Assembly (NCBI RefSeq): GCF_021347895.1
Contig: NC_067113.1
Span: forward strand, 2,958,251-3,022,250
DNA: 64,000 bases
Origin: Acanthochromis polyacanthus
Taxonomy: Eukaryota; Chordata; Actinopteri; Pomacentridae
Reading direction: 5' to 3'
In this document: positions 32,345-45,944 of the stretch, piece by piece
How positions within the stretch are numbered: position 1 is the stretch's first letter
Layout: each line of letters opens with the position of its first letter
Notes under the pieces: generated by a model
What the model saw: the letters and a program-made list of their open reading frames with translations, nothing else
What the model was told of the DNA's origin: nothing
Databases searched by the model: none
Made by a program: the position numbers and the translations under genes

Positions 32345-33363
32345 ACAGAGCTCAAAAAAATTAAAGGAACGCTGTGAAAATACATCATATTTCAATACGG
32401 GGAAAAAACAAACTGGATATTTACATTGATATGGACTGGATAATGTGTTAGGAATGAAAAGTGCCACATTGTTTGATGGGAATGAAAATTATCAACCCCC
32501 CAGGAGGGCTAAATTTAAGACACCCCAAAATCAAAGTGAAAAACTGATGTGGCAGGCTAGTCCATCTTGGTGAAATTCCTTGGCAGCAACTCAAAATGGT
32601 ATTCAGTAGTTTGTATGGCCTCCATGTGCGTGTATGCATGACTGACGATGTCGGAACAAGCTCTGAATGAGACGACAGATGGTGTCCTGGGGTATCTCAT
32701 CCCAGAACTGGACCAGGGCATCACTGAGCTCCTGGACAGTCTGAGGAACAACCTGATGGTGTCGGATGGAACAAAACATAATGTTCCAAAAGGTGTTCTA
32801 TTGGATTCAGGTCAGGTGAGCGTGGGGGCCAGCTAATGGTATCAGTTCCTTCATCCTCCAGGAACTGCATGAGTTCTCTTACCACATAAGACTGAACATT
32901 GTCGTGCACCAGAAGGAATCCAGGACCACTGCACCAATGTAGGGGTCTGACAATGGGTCAAAGGATTTCATCCTGATACCTAATGGCAGTCAGAATGCCA
33001 TTGTCCAGCCTGTAGAGGTCTTTGCTTCCCTCCATGGATATGCCTCCCCACACCATCACTGACCCACCACCAAACCGGTCATGCTGAACAATGTTACAGG
33101 CAGCATAACGTTCTCCATGGCTTCTCCGGACATTTTCATGTCTGTCACATGCGCTCTGGGTGAATCTGCTCTCATCTGTAAAAAGCACAGGGCAACAGTG
33201 GTGGACTTGCCAATTCCTGTGTTGCCAGCCAAGCTCCATGGTGCCAGTCAGCGAGCACAGCGGGCACTAGAGAACGCTGGGCCCTCAGACCACTCTCATT
33301 AAATCTCTTTCTGATTGTTTGATCAGAGACATTCACACCAGTGGTCTGCTGGAGGTCATTTTG
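32345..33363 (-). pseudogene. third Tc1-type element, transposase broken, 5' truncated
   Basis: The outer end agctcaaaaaaattaaagga is at 32350. On the minus strand the transposase pieces are: LFTDESRFTQS (first Asp) and RFGGGSVMVWGGIS in 33239-32958, MHDNVQSYVV (second Asp position) with RSPDLNPIEHLLEH (Glu) in 32909-32721, and the C-terminal piece 32751-32557. Frame changes separate the pieces, and the left half of the element (helix-turn-helix part and 5' inverted repeat) is cut off near 33363. Dead copy. Confidence 0.85.
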
Positions 33364-34642
33364 TCGAGCTACTATTTACTTAAATTTAGTTTCTAAAACA
33401 TATGTCAATCATGTATCTGCAGACTTCTCAGCATGAGTTGTTTGAGAGACAAAATGCTCCAGAAACCCAATCTTAAATTATTTTTTGGCCACCTAGGAGC
33501 AACAGAAAACTGATCAACACAGACACGCTATCACCTTTAAAGTTAATACAGCAAATGTGCTTCCGCAACTGCATATTTTTAAGTGTAGCAGTTGTTTTTT
33601 ATTCATTTGGAATACATTTATTTACTCTCAGCTTTGTGTTGCTTTCTTCCAACCTCTAATGGAACTATCTGTCTTTTAGCTGTTAACTGTTGTATTCTTA
33701 CTTAATAGTCACTAATTTTATTTGAAATGTACTGTTAAATCTATACATGTTAAAATGACACTTTGTGCCTCATACCACAATAAACAACATATGCACTTAA
33801 AATGGAAATGAATTTTGATTGTGATGGACTCTTATCATTTAATAAATGAAGGAATTTGCCACTTGCCAGAAAAGCTAAGCTACACAGTTTTTAAGTAATT
33901 CAATTTGACAGTTTTTCTAGAGTGATATATTACGTGAATTTTTTCAACCAAAGGAAGATGTGAGTCTGTTTAGACACTCTGAGTGAAGAATTTCATTAAC
34001 ATGTGCTCAATAATCCTCTTCCTGGCAGCCCATGCTACAGCATTAAATCACTATGACTTTTCTTTTCTCTTTGGTTTTTAGTCTCTTTTCACATTTACTC
34101 AGAGATAAATCGTTGCCTTGATTCAGTTAGAATCATAAGATTTGTGTCCATTCAGATACAGGAAGAGACACATTTTTGTCCTCATTGAAGCATCATTCTA
34201 ATAAAAGCCATGGCTAGAGGCTACCACTCAAATGCTCTGTAAGATAACTCAATTTAGGCCTAAAAGAGACAGAACATAAGACAAAGGGGTTCAAAAGGGA
34301 ACAAAATGATGGAGAAAAGGTCACCAGGAAACAAAGAAATGAGAATAGTTAGAGAGTGATGTAAATGGTCAAGGGAGAGGATGGACAACAGGGAAGAAGG
34401 GAAAGAACAGCATGGGAGGAACAGAGATGAATGAGAGAGACAGAGAGAGAGATGGTAAATTATTGTAAATGATCATTTATTACTGAGCAGAGTGCAGCAC
34501 TCAGCATTCTGTGAGCTGATGAGCCGCAAAATGTGCTGTGTGATTCTCAGTGGAAAGCCAGGACTCACATTTATTCTTGAGCCTCTGTAGACTCTACTGT
34601 CCTGCCTGCTACTATTACTTTGGCTATTTGTTTCACGTAGAG

Positions 34643-34646
<4 letters not shown>
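33364..34646. other. no gene recognised
   Basis: AT-rich intergenic DNA with a purine-rich stretch at 34260-34460. No frames or repeat ends that I can support. Confidence 0.5.

Positions 34647-34729
<83 letters not shown>
34647..34729. repeat. (TG)n microsatellite, about 80 bp
   Basis: Uninterrupted TG dinucleotides apart from one TGTCTG at the start. It creates poly-Cys-Val / His-Thr frames on both strands that are not genes. Confidence 0.97.
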
Positions 34730-34731
<2 letters not shown>

Positions 34732-37212
34732 TTTCTGATCTCGTTCCTGTCTGCAAAATGTATTCAAATGTTTGATATTCTTCGAGTAATAATAGCAGTT
34801 TCATGGGTGCAACGAGTCAAGTTTCCATTTGCTGAAAGTCAAACTTACTCACGGCTTGTTTTTCAATGCAGTTTGACATTTTCATTTAACACAAATACAT
34901 TTGAGAATCAGTAGTGAAAAAAATCAGTAGTAATACAGTAGTTTATCTTCTTTTTTTTCCTTATTGCAAAAGTTGCACAGTGAAGTTGGAGACTTTGCGG
35001 GGAGCTGCCATACAGGTGAGTTCTTGCTGCTCCTCCCTGGTCAGAAGTCAGAAAGAGTTTCACTGTGAGTTTAACATCACATAAAGAAAATAACCTTCCT
35101 CTAGACACTTCGTCAGATTTAATAGCTCAGTACTCGGGAGGCTAATTTCCTTAACTGAGTGTTGACCAATTATTTGTTCTAATAAACAAACAAAACAACT
35201 TGAAATGCATTTCATGTTGCAAAAGCTAATGGGACAATTTTCCACTGGTGATAATCATATTTAAGACAAAATCTTAGATTTAAGGGAAAAAAACTGTGAA
35301 TCCCAAGTTATACAAAAACTGTAATATCATTTAAAACTGCACTCCCCCTCTGTAACTTTTTTGTGATTCGCCCTACAAAACCTAAAGTATATAGCAAACA
35401 GCAGCACAACATCGAGCTGGATGTGTTGGAGACATCTAATTAACTTATCTTTTTTGCTGTGTTTAACAATCCAGCTGCTGGAAACAGTTGCTCAGCTTAA
35501 CCAGCTTCATCAGTCCATGAAACGTGTCACTATTTACAGCCACTGCTAAAGTGTATTAAACATGTAACGTGTATGCAGTGAGAGTCCTGTTGATGTGAAC
35601 ATCAACAGCATCAAGCCCTATAGCTGCAAACACCACTAAAGCTTCTAATATTTAACCTGCCTAATCTGCAGAAGTCTGCTGGGAGGAAAGTAGGTCATAT
35701 CGACACATTCACACATGTAACAACTTTAAAGTGCAGTGTGCATCAATTAGCTTCAATTAAAATTAATATTTTAAAAGTCCAGGTGATAAGTAGAAATAAT
35801 CTTCACATATACATTAAAGCATGGAACTTGTTACATTTGAACATTCTGGGGCTTAAACATAATTAGAAATAGAGCCACCACTAACAGCCGTAGTAGGCTT
35901 TTTTTTTTCTATAAATCCAAATGTATTTTGCATCATATGTCCAGAACTCTACATGACATCACGGAAAAGGTGATGTTTGACCGTATGTTTTGATAGTGAT
36001 TACAATGAGACTGTACACAACATTCTAAACTGTCTAGATGAATAGGTATTTGTGAATTTAAAAAATGCTGTTAGAAAGAAACCATAGTTTCTGAGCATTT
36101 GCTGGATTTTATAATACCAAGTCTGTAGCATTCATCTTGTATTGAGTTCTTGAAGGCTGATCCTACTGTTCATTAATCCTCACAATACAATGACTGTAAA
36201 AAATAAATAAATAAAGGAGAACATCATGCAATATGACCCTCTAAGCTTCAAAAGAGTCAGTCAAAGACAAATATTTATTTCAAAAATATATTCCAAGGAC
36301 ATATTTGATGCTTTTTTGTTGTTGTTGTTGAACCTATTCTTCACTGTCTCCTTCACAGTCTGTTCCACATTGAGACTGAGCTGCACTCTTTTAAAAGGCT
36401 TTTTCTGTATTTTCAGTGCCCCCAGCCTTTCATGTAGCCACAACTTCAGAGTTCAAGGATGGATAAAGTTGTAAAAATGCTACTGTGTTGGTGTCTGCCT
36501 GTTGGTTTTGCTGCTTATGCCAAACTACCATCTTTGACAAGCAGCCACTGCTTCACACAGCAGAGAGCAGAGTTCACATTCGGGTACAGCAGGACATTCA
36601 CAAGATGTTTCTGTGATGGTTCCATAAAGTACAACTAAAAATTCCATGCTTTTCTGAAAAAGTAAACATATCACCTCAAATTTGGCACCTGGAATATACT
36701 ACAGTATTAACAGCAATTAATAGACTGGCCAATGACATCTGTACCTTAAAGGTAGACTTCTCTTTGGTCAGTGTGGACCGGTTCCTTAAGCTTGTTTCCT
36801 CAAGGTGTCCAATTTGTCCAGTCTCCTTTGTCGACTTGATGATGTGTTATTCATGCTTAGAATAGTGTGTTATGCAAGGATTTTGTATTTTCTTTTGACA
36901 GGACTTTTGCTGATAAGAGCCGAGCATTCTTTATTTATCAAATTCAATTATGGCGATGAAACTGCTCTTCTGTCTCTCAGTGAACAAGCTTGATGCACAC
37001 ATTTGGTCTTCATGATCCTGCTTGGGATGCCACTGAACCAGTTTCCTCATTTGCAACTTTCAATCGAGATGTGATTTGATGTTGATGCCCCCTCTTTGCT
37101 AAGAAAAACAATCCCACTATTGACACTTTCACTGAGTTGTAATGCCATGTTGCTCACTATCACAGTGCTACTTAATATAACCACACTATGACAGCATAGT
37201 GTTCCCCTAGAA
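34730..37212. other. no gene recognised
   Basis: AT-rich sequence with small runs only (aaataaataaataaa near 36200, GTT repeats near 36320). Short frames on both strands have no motifs. Confidence 0.5.
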
Positions 37213-38100
37213 CAGGGGTCGGCAACCTGCGGCTCCGAAGCCACATGCGGCTCTTTCAGCCCTCTGTTGTGGCTCCCTGTCACTTTGGAAAATAAATTGT
37301 TCGGCCTTTCAGGGGCGTTTCAATGCATTTTAATATAGAGAGTTTTATTGTGAAATTACCGCTCTTATTTTGACGTGTCACTCCACCGGATGTGCTGCTG
37401 GCGTTTTCCCCTGTGACATGAGAGCGCAAAGTTGATGCAGAGAGACAACACGGAGCTTCAATTCTCACATGTTTCATGCCTTTTTTTTGTTTTACTCCTG
37501 GAGAAGCAACGCCTGTAGTTTCACACCGTTTTGTACTCAAGAATGGCAAGTCTGTATATTAAAGCTCATGTGTACTAAGGTAAACTATGGATAATTGTCT
37601 TGCTCAGTATCTACTCTTTGATAGGGTAATAATACACGTTACTCGCAAGAATACGGCTGGATGTCACATCCAGGCAGCAGGTCAGAGAGTCAGAGGAGTG
37701 TCGTCTTGGAAAATAGGGCAGCAACTTACCGGAGAAAAGTTATTAGCTTAAGATAAATAGATTTTACAAGTTAAATAGACATTCACAAAATATTGACTTC
37801 CAGAAAACATTACATAACATATGAGGTCCAGTAGCAAAAATGACATTCACCAAGTAAGATAAATATTAGTGGAAGGACACAATTAAAAAAAATGAATCTA
37901 TCTAATTAGAGGCTTTGTAATTAATTAATCAGGACTGATTAACAAGGGCATAGCGGTAAAAAATTTTTTTTTTAAAAAGCGATGTATGCAGTGTTGTCTT
38001 CATTTTAAATGCCAAAAGGATTTTGTGGCTCCCGGTGTTTTCATTTCTGTGGGAAACGAGTCGAAATGGCTCTTTGAGTGTTAAAGGTTGCCGACCCCTG
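37213..38100. mobile_element. hAT-type non-autonomous transposon with perfect 8-bp duplication
   Basis: The ends CAGGGGTCGGCAACCTGCGG and AAAGGTTGCCGACCCCTG are inverted repeats. The copies CCCTAGAA at 37205-37212 and CCCTAGAA at 38101-38108 are identical, the 8-bp target duplication of hAT elements. The 888 bases inside carry no transposase. The right end (gtggctcccggtgttttc, gctctttgagtgttaaagg) matches, in inverse, the hAT copy that starts at 60080. Confidence 0.95.
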
Positions 38101-40434
38101 CCCTAGAAGCTTGAGACAGACATATTTCTAACAGTTGAGGTTACATCACATGTTACTGAACGCTGCTTAAGGAAGGATACAACTCAAGGAAATCTGACAT
38201 ATTTGTTTGTAAATGTTTCTACAAGCTCACACTTTCTGATTAATTCGAGGTTTAGATGAAAATATGACAAATTTTCCATGGCCTCAGACTTTTGGGCCTC
38301 ACTATTTATATCACTTTTAATGCTCACATGTGATCCCACATAATGCTGCATGTTCAGACATGAAGGGTCTGATCTTCCTGATGTTGTGCAGGCTGAATCG
38401 ACATGACCGAGTAACATAGGTCACGTGAGTCCTAGAAGGTTAGTTGGTCATCAATCATGACACACAAATTTTCTTGCGGACTTTGCGGGCTTGAGTGGGA
38501 TTGATTCAAGCTGGATGTTGATTTCTTGTTTTACAGTGGGATTGGCTGGGATGACAAGGATGAATTGAAGGTGGCGTTTTTCATCCATCCCGAGATATTT
38601 GCATGATGAGATATGGACAGAGATCATGTGGTCATCCAGGAGGAATGACAGGAAGAGCTGGGTATCATTAGGGACAAAGTATCATCACAGATCTAAAGTC
38701 TAGAGTCTAGTTGAAATCTAAAGTAGTGTGTGTGTTTTCTTACAACATAGCCCCAGTTCTTCAACAGGATCATTTTAGCAATGATTGCGAGTCTCTGTGG
38801 CAGAGTTAGTGTGTGATCTTCTATCCTCTTCATATTAGATTCTATTGTTGGTGTCAGTATGCCTCTTTAAATCTAGCGAGAATCAGATTTATCACTTGTT
38901 GGGACTGTCTTTATTCTGCTTATGGAGGCTACACACCCACTGAATGGTGGCGACGTGGGCAGGTTTGCAGGGCCTTAGGTTAACAAGCACAACAGATTGC
39001 TGTAAAGGTGTGTGTGTGCGTGCATGCGTGTGTGCATGCGTGGGTGTGGGCCCCCCCCATAGCGTTACTGACAGAAAGTAGTTGACAGTGAAATGAGACT
39101 GGCTTTGTGGACACTGTGACAGGACCCAGGATGATTTCACAGGATTATTACAAGTCTGTGACAGCTGCGACACTTTCAGAAAGTTTTGACTACATTTATG
39201 AACAGGAACGAGCCTCTCTGACAGATAGAGAAGAGAAATAGGATATACAAGTGCAGTGCCGGATTCAGAGTTAGTGTTTGTTTCCTTCACAAAAACGAGA
39301 TATAATGGACATAAAAAGAACAACTGCATGAATTACTGAGGAAGGGATGAAAATGTATTAAAACTTAAACCTATAACAGAATGAATACAGTGATAAATAC
39401 AGCATTTGTTAGCGATGGCTGTGACTCAGGTTGGTGAGCAGGTTGTCCTCATATAAAAGTGTTCTTGGACAAGACACTGAACCTTCAGTGTGTCCCAGTG
39501 TCAAACCAGTGCCATGCTTATTGTTGTGTTTGTATGAATGTGAAGGCACAATAAGCACTAGACATTTCACCAAACAACAACACAAATACTACAACATATA
39601 TTACAACATTTAGACATCATGAATAAAAAGTTGCTGCACTGCATCAATGGAATGACTTGCTTCAGCGTTTAGTCCACACAGAGTAGTGAGGCCTGTAAGG
39701 AACCCAGTTTGACAGACTGTGAAACCAAAAAGTTCTGCAGTCAGTTCAGCTGACTTTATGGGACTCAAACGTCTCTGTTTGATGATAAAAGCTGATATTC
39801 TTCAAATACAATATAACGGTTGAACAAAATATGGTCTGTCAAAGGCAACATTTTTGAGTGGAAGTAAAATCATTTGAGTTTGAAACTGCACAGAGAGACA
39901 AACTGCACCACTGCAGACTGTAAAATAGATTGGAAAAACAACAGAAGGATCTATTTACTTGCTCCAGATGAGCTCACTCTCCTAAGAAGATAAATTGATT
40001 GTTGTACCTATATGTATGTGCACTCCACAATAAAGCCCACATAGAAGCTCAAATGTTTTGAGGAAAATACTGTTTAGCTGAAAATAGCAATTAAACACTG
40101 TAAAGCGTCTGATTAGACCTGACACAATGAGTTGTTTAATTGACTTTTTTTTCACAACTAAGTAATTTCTGAGAAACAATAAACATTATCAAGTTCCTGC
40201 TTCCCAAATGTGAGGATTTACTGCATTCCTTGGACTAACCAGTTATTTGAGAAAATAATCAGCTGATTGTAGCCCTAATACACAACACTGAATTGCATTG
40301 TCTTCTTTCTAAGGTGTTAGACTTTTTTTTCATCAATTTCTTATTATTTAAATGATCCAGTATTGGTTCTTAAAACCCAAAATCAATATTAATAATCATT
40401 TCTTTTTGTAATTTTTTGCAGGAACTGTAAACAT
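38101..40434. other. no gene recognised
   Basis: Intergenic sequence with an imperfect GT/GCATGC-rich patch at 39008-39050. No supported genes or complete repeats. Confidence 0.5.
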
Positions 40435-40552
40435 TTTGCGACCTGTCCAGGGTGTCCCCTGCCTTCGCCCGAGTCAGCTGGGATAGGCTCCAGCACCCCC
40501 CGCGACCCTAGTGAGGATAAAGCGGTGTATAGAGAATGGATGGATGTTTCCC
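40435..40552 (+). repeat. SINE tail fragment
   Basis: This starts abruptly at gcgacctgtccagggtgtcc and runs through ccttcgcccgagtcagctgg to ggatggatg. It is the 3' third of the SINE seen complete at 9605-9957, to which it is almost identical over this part, so it is a 5'-truncated copy. Confidence 0.9.
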
Positions 40553-40779
40553 TTTTAAAAGACCTTTAGCTTAACAACAACTTCTGCAGTGATTGCACCT
40601 CTGAAAGTCTGTTTTGAGGTATGTAGGGTTTTACACAATATAGGTTGTTTCATGAGGCTTGTGAGTTGAGCATCAAATTCAAATTGATAATAAGAAGTAA
40701 ACGTGTGTAACATGAGCTTTAGCAGCTGCAGAATGTTTTTGTGATGCCCTCCTATCTCACATTGCTGTTACACCTTCAC

Positions 40780-42670
40780 AGTACATAAAGATTGTACATG
40801 ATCACGAGATGCAATTGAGCTTTTAGGAACTCAGCAAAAATGAATTTCTTCAAGCTGTGCTACAGATATAAATCCCACCTACACATGGGTTCAAACTGAG
40901 TAGCAAACATTGCAAACATAAAGGAGCCCTCAAGTGTTGACAGAATTATTTCATTACACCCAAAAAGCTATGGTTTATAAGAAAAAAAAATCAAAACATG
41001 TTCCAAAACATCAATTGGCAACACTAAATGCAAGTTTTGTGATTCATAGTAAGACCAACATTTCTCCACTGGGAATCAGACATTTCAAAACAGCAGCTGA
41101 GGAAAATCTGGTATTATTGCCAAAGAGTTGCAGGAAGACCTGAATAAGGCTGGAACAAAAGTTTCAGTGGAGATTATTAGAAAAACACTAAACAAGCAAC
41201 GCCTCCACGCCCAGAAAACTGGCTGTGCTCCATCCTTGATCAAAAATCATATAGATGTTCTCTTGAAGATGCCAGAAAAGCATTGCTTATAGGCCTGCTA
41301 AATTCTAGGAGTCTTTTTTTTATGTAAAGTGAAGTGAATCAACGGGAAGTGATGGATCAGAAATATATCTGGCTTAAAATGGACAAGGTCTATATGATAA
41401 GAACACAATCCCCAGCAATCAAGCAAGGATTCCTTTGTTCTGTTGTTTTTGCACTTGATATTCAACATTTATTTTTCAGGGACCATGCACAGAAACTATT
41501 TTTCACAGGAAAAAAAAGCTGCTTTCAGCTTTCAGTTCATTTCTCTCTGAAATCCCAGAGTAGGCACAATAATCAATACAACATACAAATGCATATCCAA
41601 GATGATGTGATTAAAAAAATCCACACACAGCCTGACAACCCCACAGACACAGACACAAACACACCACAAAACTCACATATGTAGTGTACACTGACTAATC
41701 CAGACCATGATGAAGAAGAATGTGATGCCCCTTGACCTTTCCAGCAACACAATGATCCCAAACATACATGCACATCAAACAAAGCTTGGTTCAAGAATTG
41801 TTTCTAAAGTGTTCTTAAGTTTCCTCTCAGTCCCAAGATTTAAATCCAACTTGTAGGCGACATCCAACATTAAAGGAGGCCTGGAAATTCTTCATCTGAT
41901 CTCATCTCAGATAACCACAAGCTCTCTATTCAGAGCGGCTTAAACAAACAAAACTAAGTGCTTTTAAAAGGATTCTTTATGGCCAGAGAACCTGGTACCT
42001 TCCACCAGAGACATCCTAAATTCATGTTTATGACGACCTCTGACATTGCTTAAGAGACCCTTTTTGCAGACTATCACTATTTCTGTATTAAATTGGGACA
42101 TATATGCTTTCGTGTATTTCTAACTTCACATACAGACTTTTGCAGAGAACTGGGAATTGGAGACAGAACTTTCACACCTTCTTAAGGAACTGAACTGTTG
42201 TTTGCAACTCTGGAAAATGCTTTGATGAACTCAGTGCCCTCTCAGCTGGACCTCTGCTCCTCTCCTCTCTGCGATCAGATAAACAAGGATCGTAAATATT
42301 AATGACCTCCTCATCACCTCCTGCAGACTCTGGCAGAGACTTTCTCCCTTTTCATTCCACAGGACTTTTCTTAAAACCCTTGTTCCGAAATGTATTTTGT
42401 TATTCTGTGTTTACCAAAGATATAGTGAGATGTCAACATGCATTTTGAATCAACTCCCGTTTTTCTAGCTGGTTTAAATCAAAAGTTAGTAAACTTATGG
42501 TTCATTGTCTTTCTAATTCATTTTGCTTCCACAGCTCAACATTGCCACCTTTTGACGCCGGAATGCCATGACATTATCAAGAATTTCACTGTATTAACCA
42601 TAAAACTTTGCTTTATTCAGGTTACCAAGACATGGAAAACTGTTCTATTGTTCACAATATGTATGTTATA
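40780..42670 (+). mobile_element. old Tc1-type transposon relic
   Basis: Near 41085-41210 the words aggaaaatctggtatt, agagttgcaggaagacctg and ggctggaacaaaagtttcag correspond to the N-terminal half of a Tc1-type transposase (KELQEDLNKAGTKVSVEIIR when read through). At about 41735-41860, caacacaatgatcccaaac and gcttggttcaagaattg correspond to the DNDPKHT...AWFKN region with catalytic Asp, here with many stops. Boundaries are approximate and the inverted ends were not found. Confidence 0.6.
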
Positions 42671-42784
42671 TTAATCTGTTTTCACTGTGATACATATAAT
42701 AACCATTAGAATGCACACGAACATATAAATAGAAACTAGAACTCACATATTCTTAGACTAGCTTGTATAATGAATAAAATATAT

Positions 42785-44144
42785 TGTAAGGATCATGGAG
42801 GAGTAAACAGATCGTTCTTTTTGCGCGTTTTAATATTTTTAATCCTTATTTGATCTGGTTTCACCTCTCCCCTCCCAAAGTGGGAGGCACCCAGATTCAA
42901 AGGAAGCTGCGCTCAGCCGTCAGCTTCCCCGCCTCCGTTTGGAGAAATCTCTTAAAACCAGCCATTTTACGCTCTCTCTTCCTCTTACGCTCTTCCTTCC
43001 TAACTCGCTTTCAGAAACTACGTTGAGCGATTCTTTTGTTTTTCCTTTGGCGCCTTTTCTTTTTTCTCTTTACTCTGAAGCTTATCCTGGTTACAGAGCG
43101 GGCCTCTGCTAACCACGACCCTTAATCATTTTTCTTTTAATCAAAGAATAGATATCTTCGCTCACTACCTGAACAAATAGAGCTACATTTTTGTTTACCG
43201 GCGATTTTTGATGAGAACCAATTCGATCCCGTTCCAGTTTTATTCTTCCCATTGTGCAGCGGCTCCGGTCACAGGTCTGCTACTTTTTCCAGCTAAACCT
43301 GCTGACCCATAGAACGAGAGCCTACCTTTTTTTTTCAAGCCATTTTTCGGTCAAGTCAACCCCAAAAGAAAGACGAACTGTTCTGGCTTTCTCTCCACCA
43401 TCTGCTGAGATCCACCCAGCTGAGTTGAACCGAACCAAAGGCGCTCAAAAGCATCAGCAGGCAGGACGCCAAGACGTTGCCATAGCGACAGACTTCATGA
43501 CTCGGGGATTCACCAAGGATTGAAGTTAAGTTCCGTTCAAGGCCACGTTGTCCCAGCCGAACCTCTGAGCAGCCATTCTCCAACAAAGTAAGCCAGCAAA
43601 CACATTGGTGTGATCTGAATTATTGGGTTGACGTCTTAAAATAGCTTGAAATCTTCCTTAAATAGCTTCCGAAATCTTCTTTAATAACTCCGTTTAGTCA
43701 CTTATCAGTCGTTCATTTTCCAAATTATTAATCATCTCGTCATACCTTCAGCGGTCTGATTACTCAGTCCATAATCCTAGTTAGAAATGCAAATCTGAAT
43801 AATTAACACACACACATACACACACACACTTATTATCTCACACATAAACACCCATTATACTTATTACTGTATTAATCACTGTTTTGTTATTAGTTTTAGT
43901 CAATAAATATCTTTCATTTAGACCAAAATTACCGTTTTTGGCATTTCTGTGTGTACAGCCTGGGTCACTATTTCTTAGAATTCCGACATTCAGATATTAG
44001 ACTGTTCAACTGAATTAATCCATTACCAGTTATTTTATTTCTCTACATTTGTAGAGTGATGCCCCATTTCATAACGAGTGCTTCATAATTCGTAATTCAT
44101 AATTCATAATTCATATTTCCTACAAACTATTGGTGGAAATTACA
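42785..44144 (+). repeat. LTR, about 1.36 kb, of an LTR retroelement
   Basis: The block begins TGTAAGG at 42785 and ends GGAAATTACA at 44144, giving matching TGTAA/TTACA terminal inverted repeats. A C/T-rich promoter-like stretch (42930-43080) and an AATAAA polyadenylation signal at 43902-43907 lie inside. Two bases after the end, TGGCAGCGGCAGC (44147) looks like a primer-binding site. Short tandem cataatt units are at 44090-44117. No gag-pol or second LTR follows; the next 300 bases have no family motifs. The class (endogenous-retrovirus-like or gypsy-like) is undecided. Confidence 0.5.
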
Positions 44145-44940
44145 CATGGCAGCGGCAGCATGAAAACCAAAGATTATGTGTGATCTGGAAGATTTTACAC
44201 ACAAGGAATGGCTTAAATAGTTCAAAAAAGAGGTGTCAGAAGCTTTTGAGATATTGGTACTATCAATAAACTCAAGATTTTGTTTTCTTTTTTCTTCTTT
44301 TTCTTATTTACGAAGGCTTGATGTCTTCATTAAATTTTATTCTTGTCACCTGGACGTCTTTCAGGTTACAAGTATTGAAGTTATATTTAAGTTTGAAGCT
44401 TTCTTAACAAATGGAATCCACATTAAACAGAGCAGAGTTTGGACAATGTTTTCACAGTGCAAACTGTACATTTGTGTTTATTCCTCAAGGTAAACTCCAG
44501 CAGTTTTACAAGAGCTGTCTATTCTGACCTCACTTTCACCCATGGGTGCTACAGTTTGCTCCCACATCAACCCACAGAGTTGTTTATCACTTCGAAACGC
44601 CACTCAACCTGAGAACAGTCAGTGTAACCTCACCACCCTGCACCTGCTGGGAGACTATCGAGTTCATCCTCCAACACACACACACACACGCGCGCACGCA
44701 CACACACAATAGAGTGTTTGCAAATCTGGAGACAGGGTGGTTTAGTCACAGTTGACCCTATAAGAAGCTGAGGAATGAAAGAAATAACACACACGCACAC
44801 ACACACACACACACATTGGGACTAGTAGCCAGACAAGTGGCACGTTGTGTCCTCACTTTGACTGTTAAGACTGTTAATTCCTTCAGGGCAAACCTTGTTG
44901 GTTCAACCTCATTACTAGGTCAAGGCTAATACACCGGCTG

Positions 44941-44943
<3 letters not shown>
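44145..44943. other. no gene; short AC runs
   Basis: After the primer-binding-like site there is no coding sequence with retroelement motifs. (AC)n runs lie at 44674-44708 and 44786-44816. Confidence 0.45.

Positions 44944-45022
<79 letters not shown>
44944..45022. repeat. (TG)n microsatellite
   Basis: About 78 bases of uninterrupted TG. Confidence 0.97.
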
Positions 45023-45023
<1 letters not shown>

Positions 45024-45084
45024 CCTGCTCTTAATCACTGTTCTCAGTATCATATGTATGAAGGTAAATTTGTTTATTGTTCAA

Positions 45085-45790
45085 TCGAAAAAAAAGTTGC
45101 TCCAATCGCAAAACATGTTTTCAATCAGAAAAAAACTTCACTTCAATAAAAAGAACGTTTTCAATCAAAGAAAAAACTTGTTCAAACCAAAAAAAATATT
45201 TGAGACCCAAAAAATTGCATATAAACACGTTTTTTCTTTGATAGAATTTTTTTTTTGTTGAAAATACATTTTTTGATTGAAGTCATATTTTTGGATTTGA
45301 GCCATATTATGGGTAGGACATTTGTTTCTTTATTACTCAATGAAAACAAAAGCAGCCCCAACCTCAAAAAATGTTTTCAATTAAAAAAAGGTCACTTCAA
45401 TAATAGTAAAAAAAAATTCAATCAAAGAAAAAACGTTTTCCCAATAGAAAAAAATATTTGAGACTAAAAAACAAATGCATTCGGACACGTTTTTTCTTTG
45501 ATTGAAATTTTTTCATTATTGAATTCAGTTTTTATTTGACTGAAAATATATTTTCTGATTGAAGTCATATTTTTGGATTTGAGCCATAAAATGAGTAGGA
45601 TGTTTGTTTCTTTATTACTTAATCACAAAAGATATAACTTCAATCAAATTTTCAATTCAATTCAATCAAAGCAAAAAAACAAAAAAAAAGTGTTCGGAGT
45701 GTTTCGACTTTGTTTTAGCATTCAAACACCTTTTTTTCCGATCGAAATGAAAAAGTTTTGAAGCCTGTTTTTGCGATTGAATCATTTTGA
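45085..45790. repeat. about 290-bp tandem repeats with internal dyads
   Basis: Two and a half copies are visible: the words gattgaagtcatatttttgg and atttgagccata recur at 45277 and 45556, and tttgtttctttattac at 45322 and 45605, giving a period of about 280-290 bases. Each unit contains poly-A segments with caatcaaagaaaaaac followed 60-70 bases later by the inverse gttttttctttgat. A single strand could therefore fold into long A/T-rich hairpins. Short Lys/Asn/Phe-rich frames here are compositional, not genes. Confidence 0.8.
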
Positions 45791-45944
45791 CACAAACATC
45801 CCACAGTGGGCGGATGCTTCTCCATTTGTCGGGCATGTTTGAGTGACAGGTGTCCACACCAATGACGAATCTCTCTCCAGAAGAAGCTAGCTACTTGTGT
45901 GCGGGGAAGTCAGTCTTTTGTATTTATACATCCATGATCTATAC

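Noticed and set aside
34571..34914. Open frames of poly Cys-Val or His-Thr over the TG run
   Set aside because: They arise solely from the TG/AC microsatellite; the same applies at 44950-45030 and 53071-53496.
43254..43523. 89-codon frame within the LTR at 42785-44144
   Set aside because: No known domain; lies between the LTR promoter-like and polyadenylation parts, so more likely an LTR leader than a gene.
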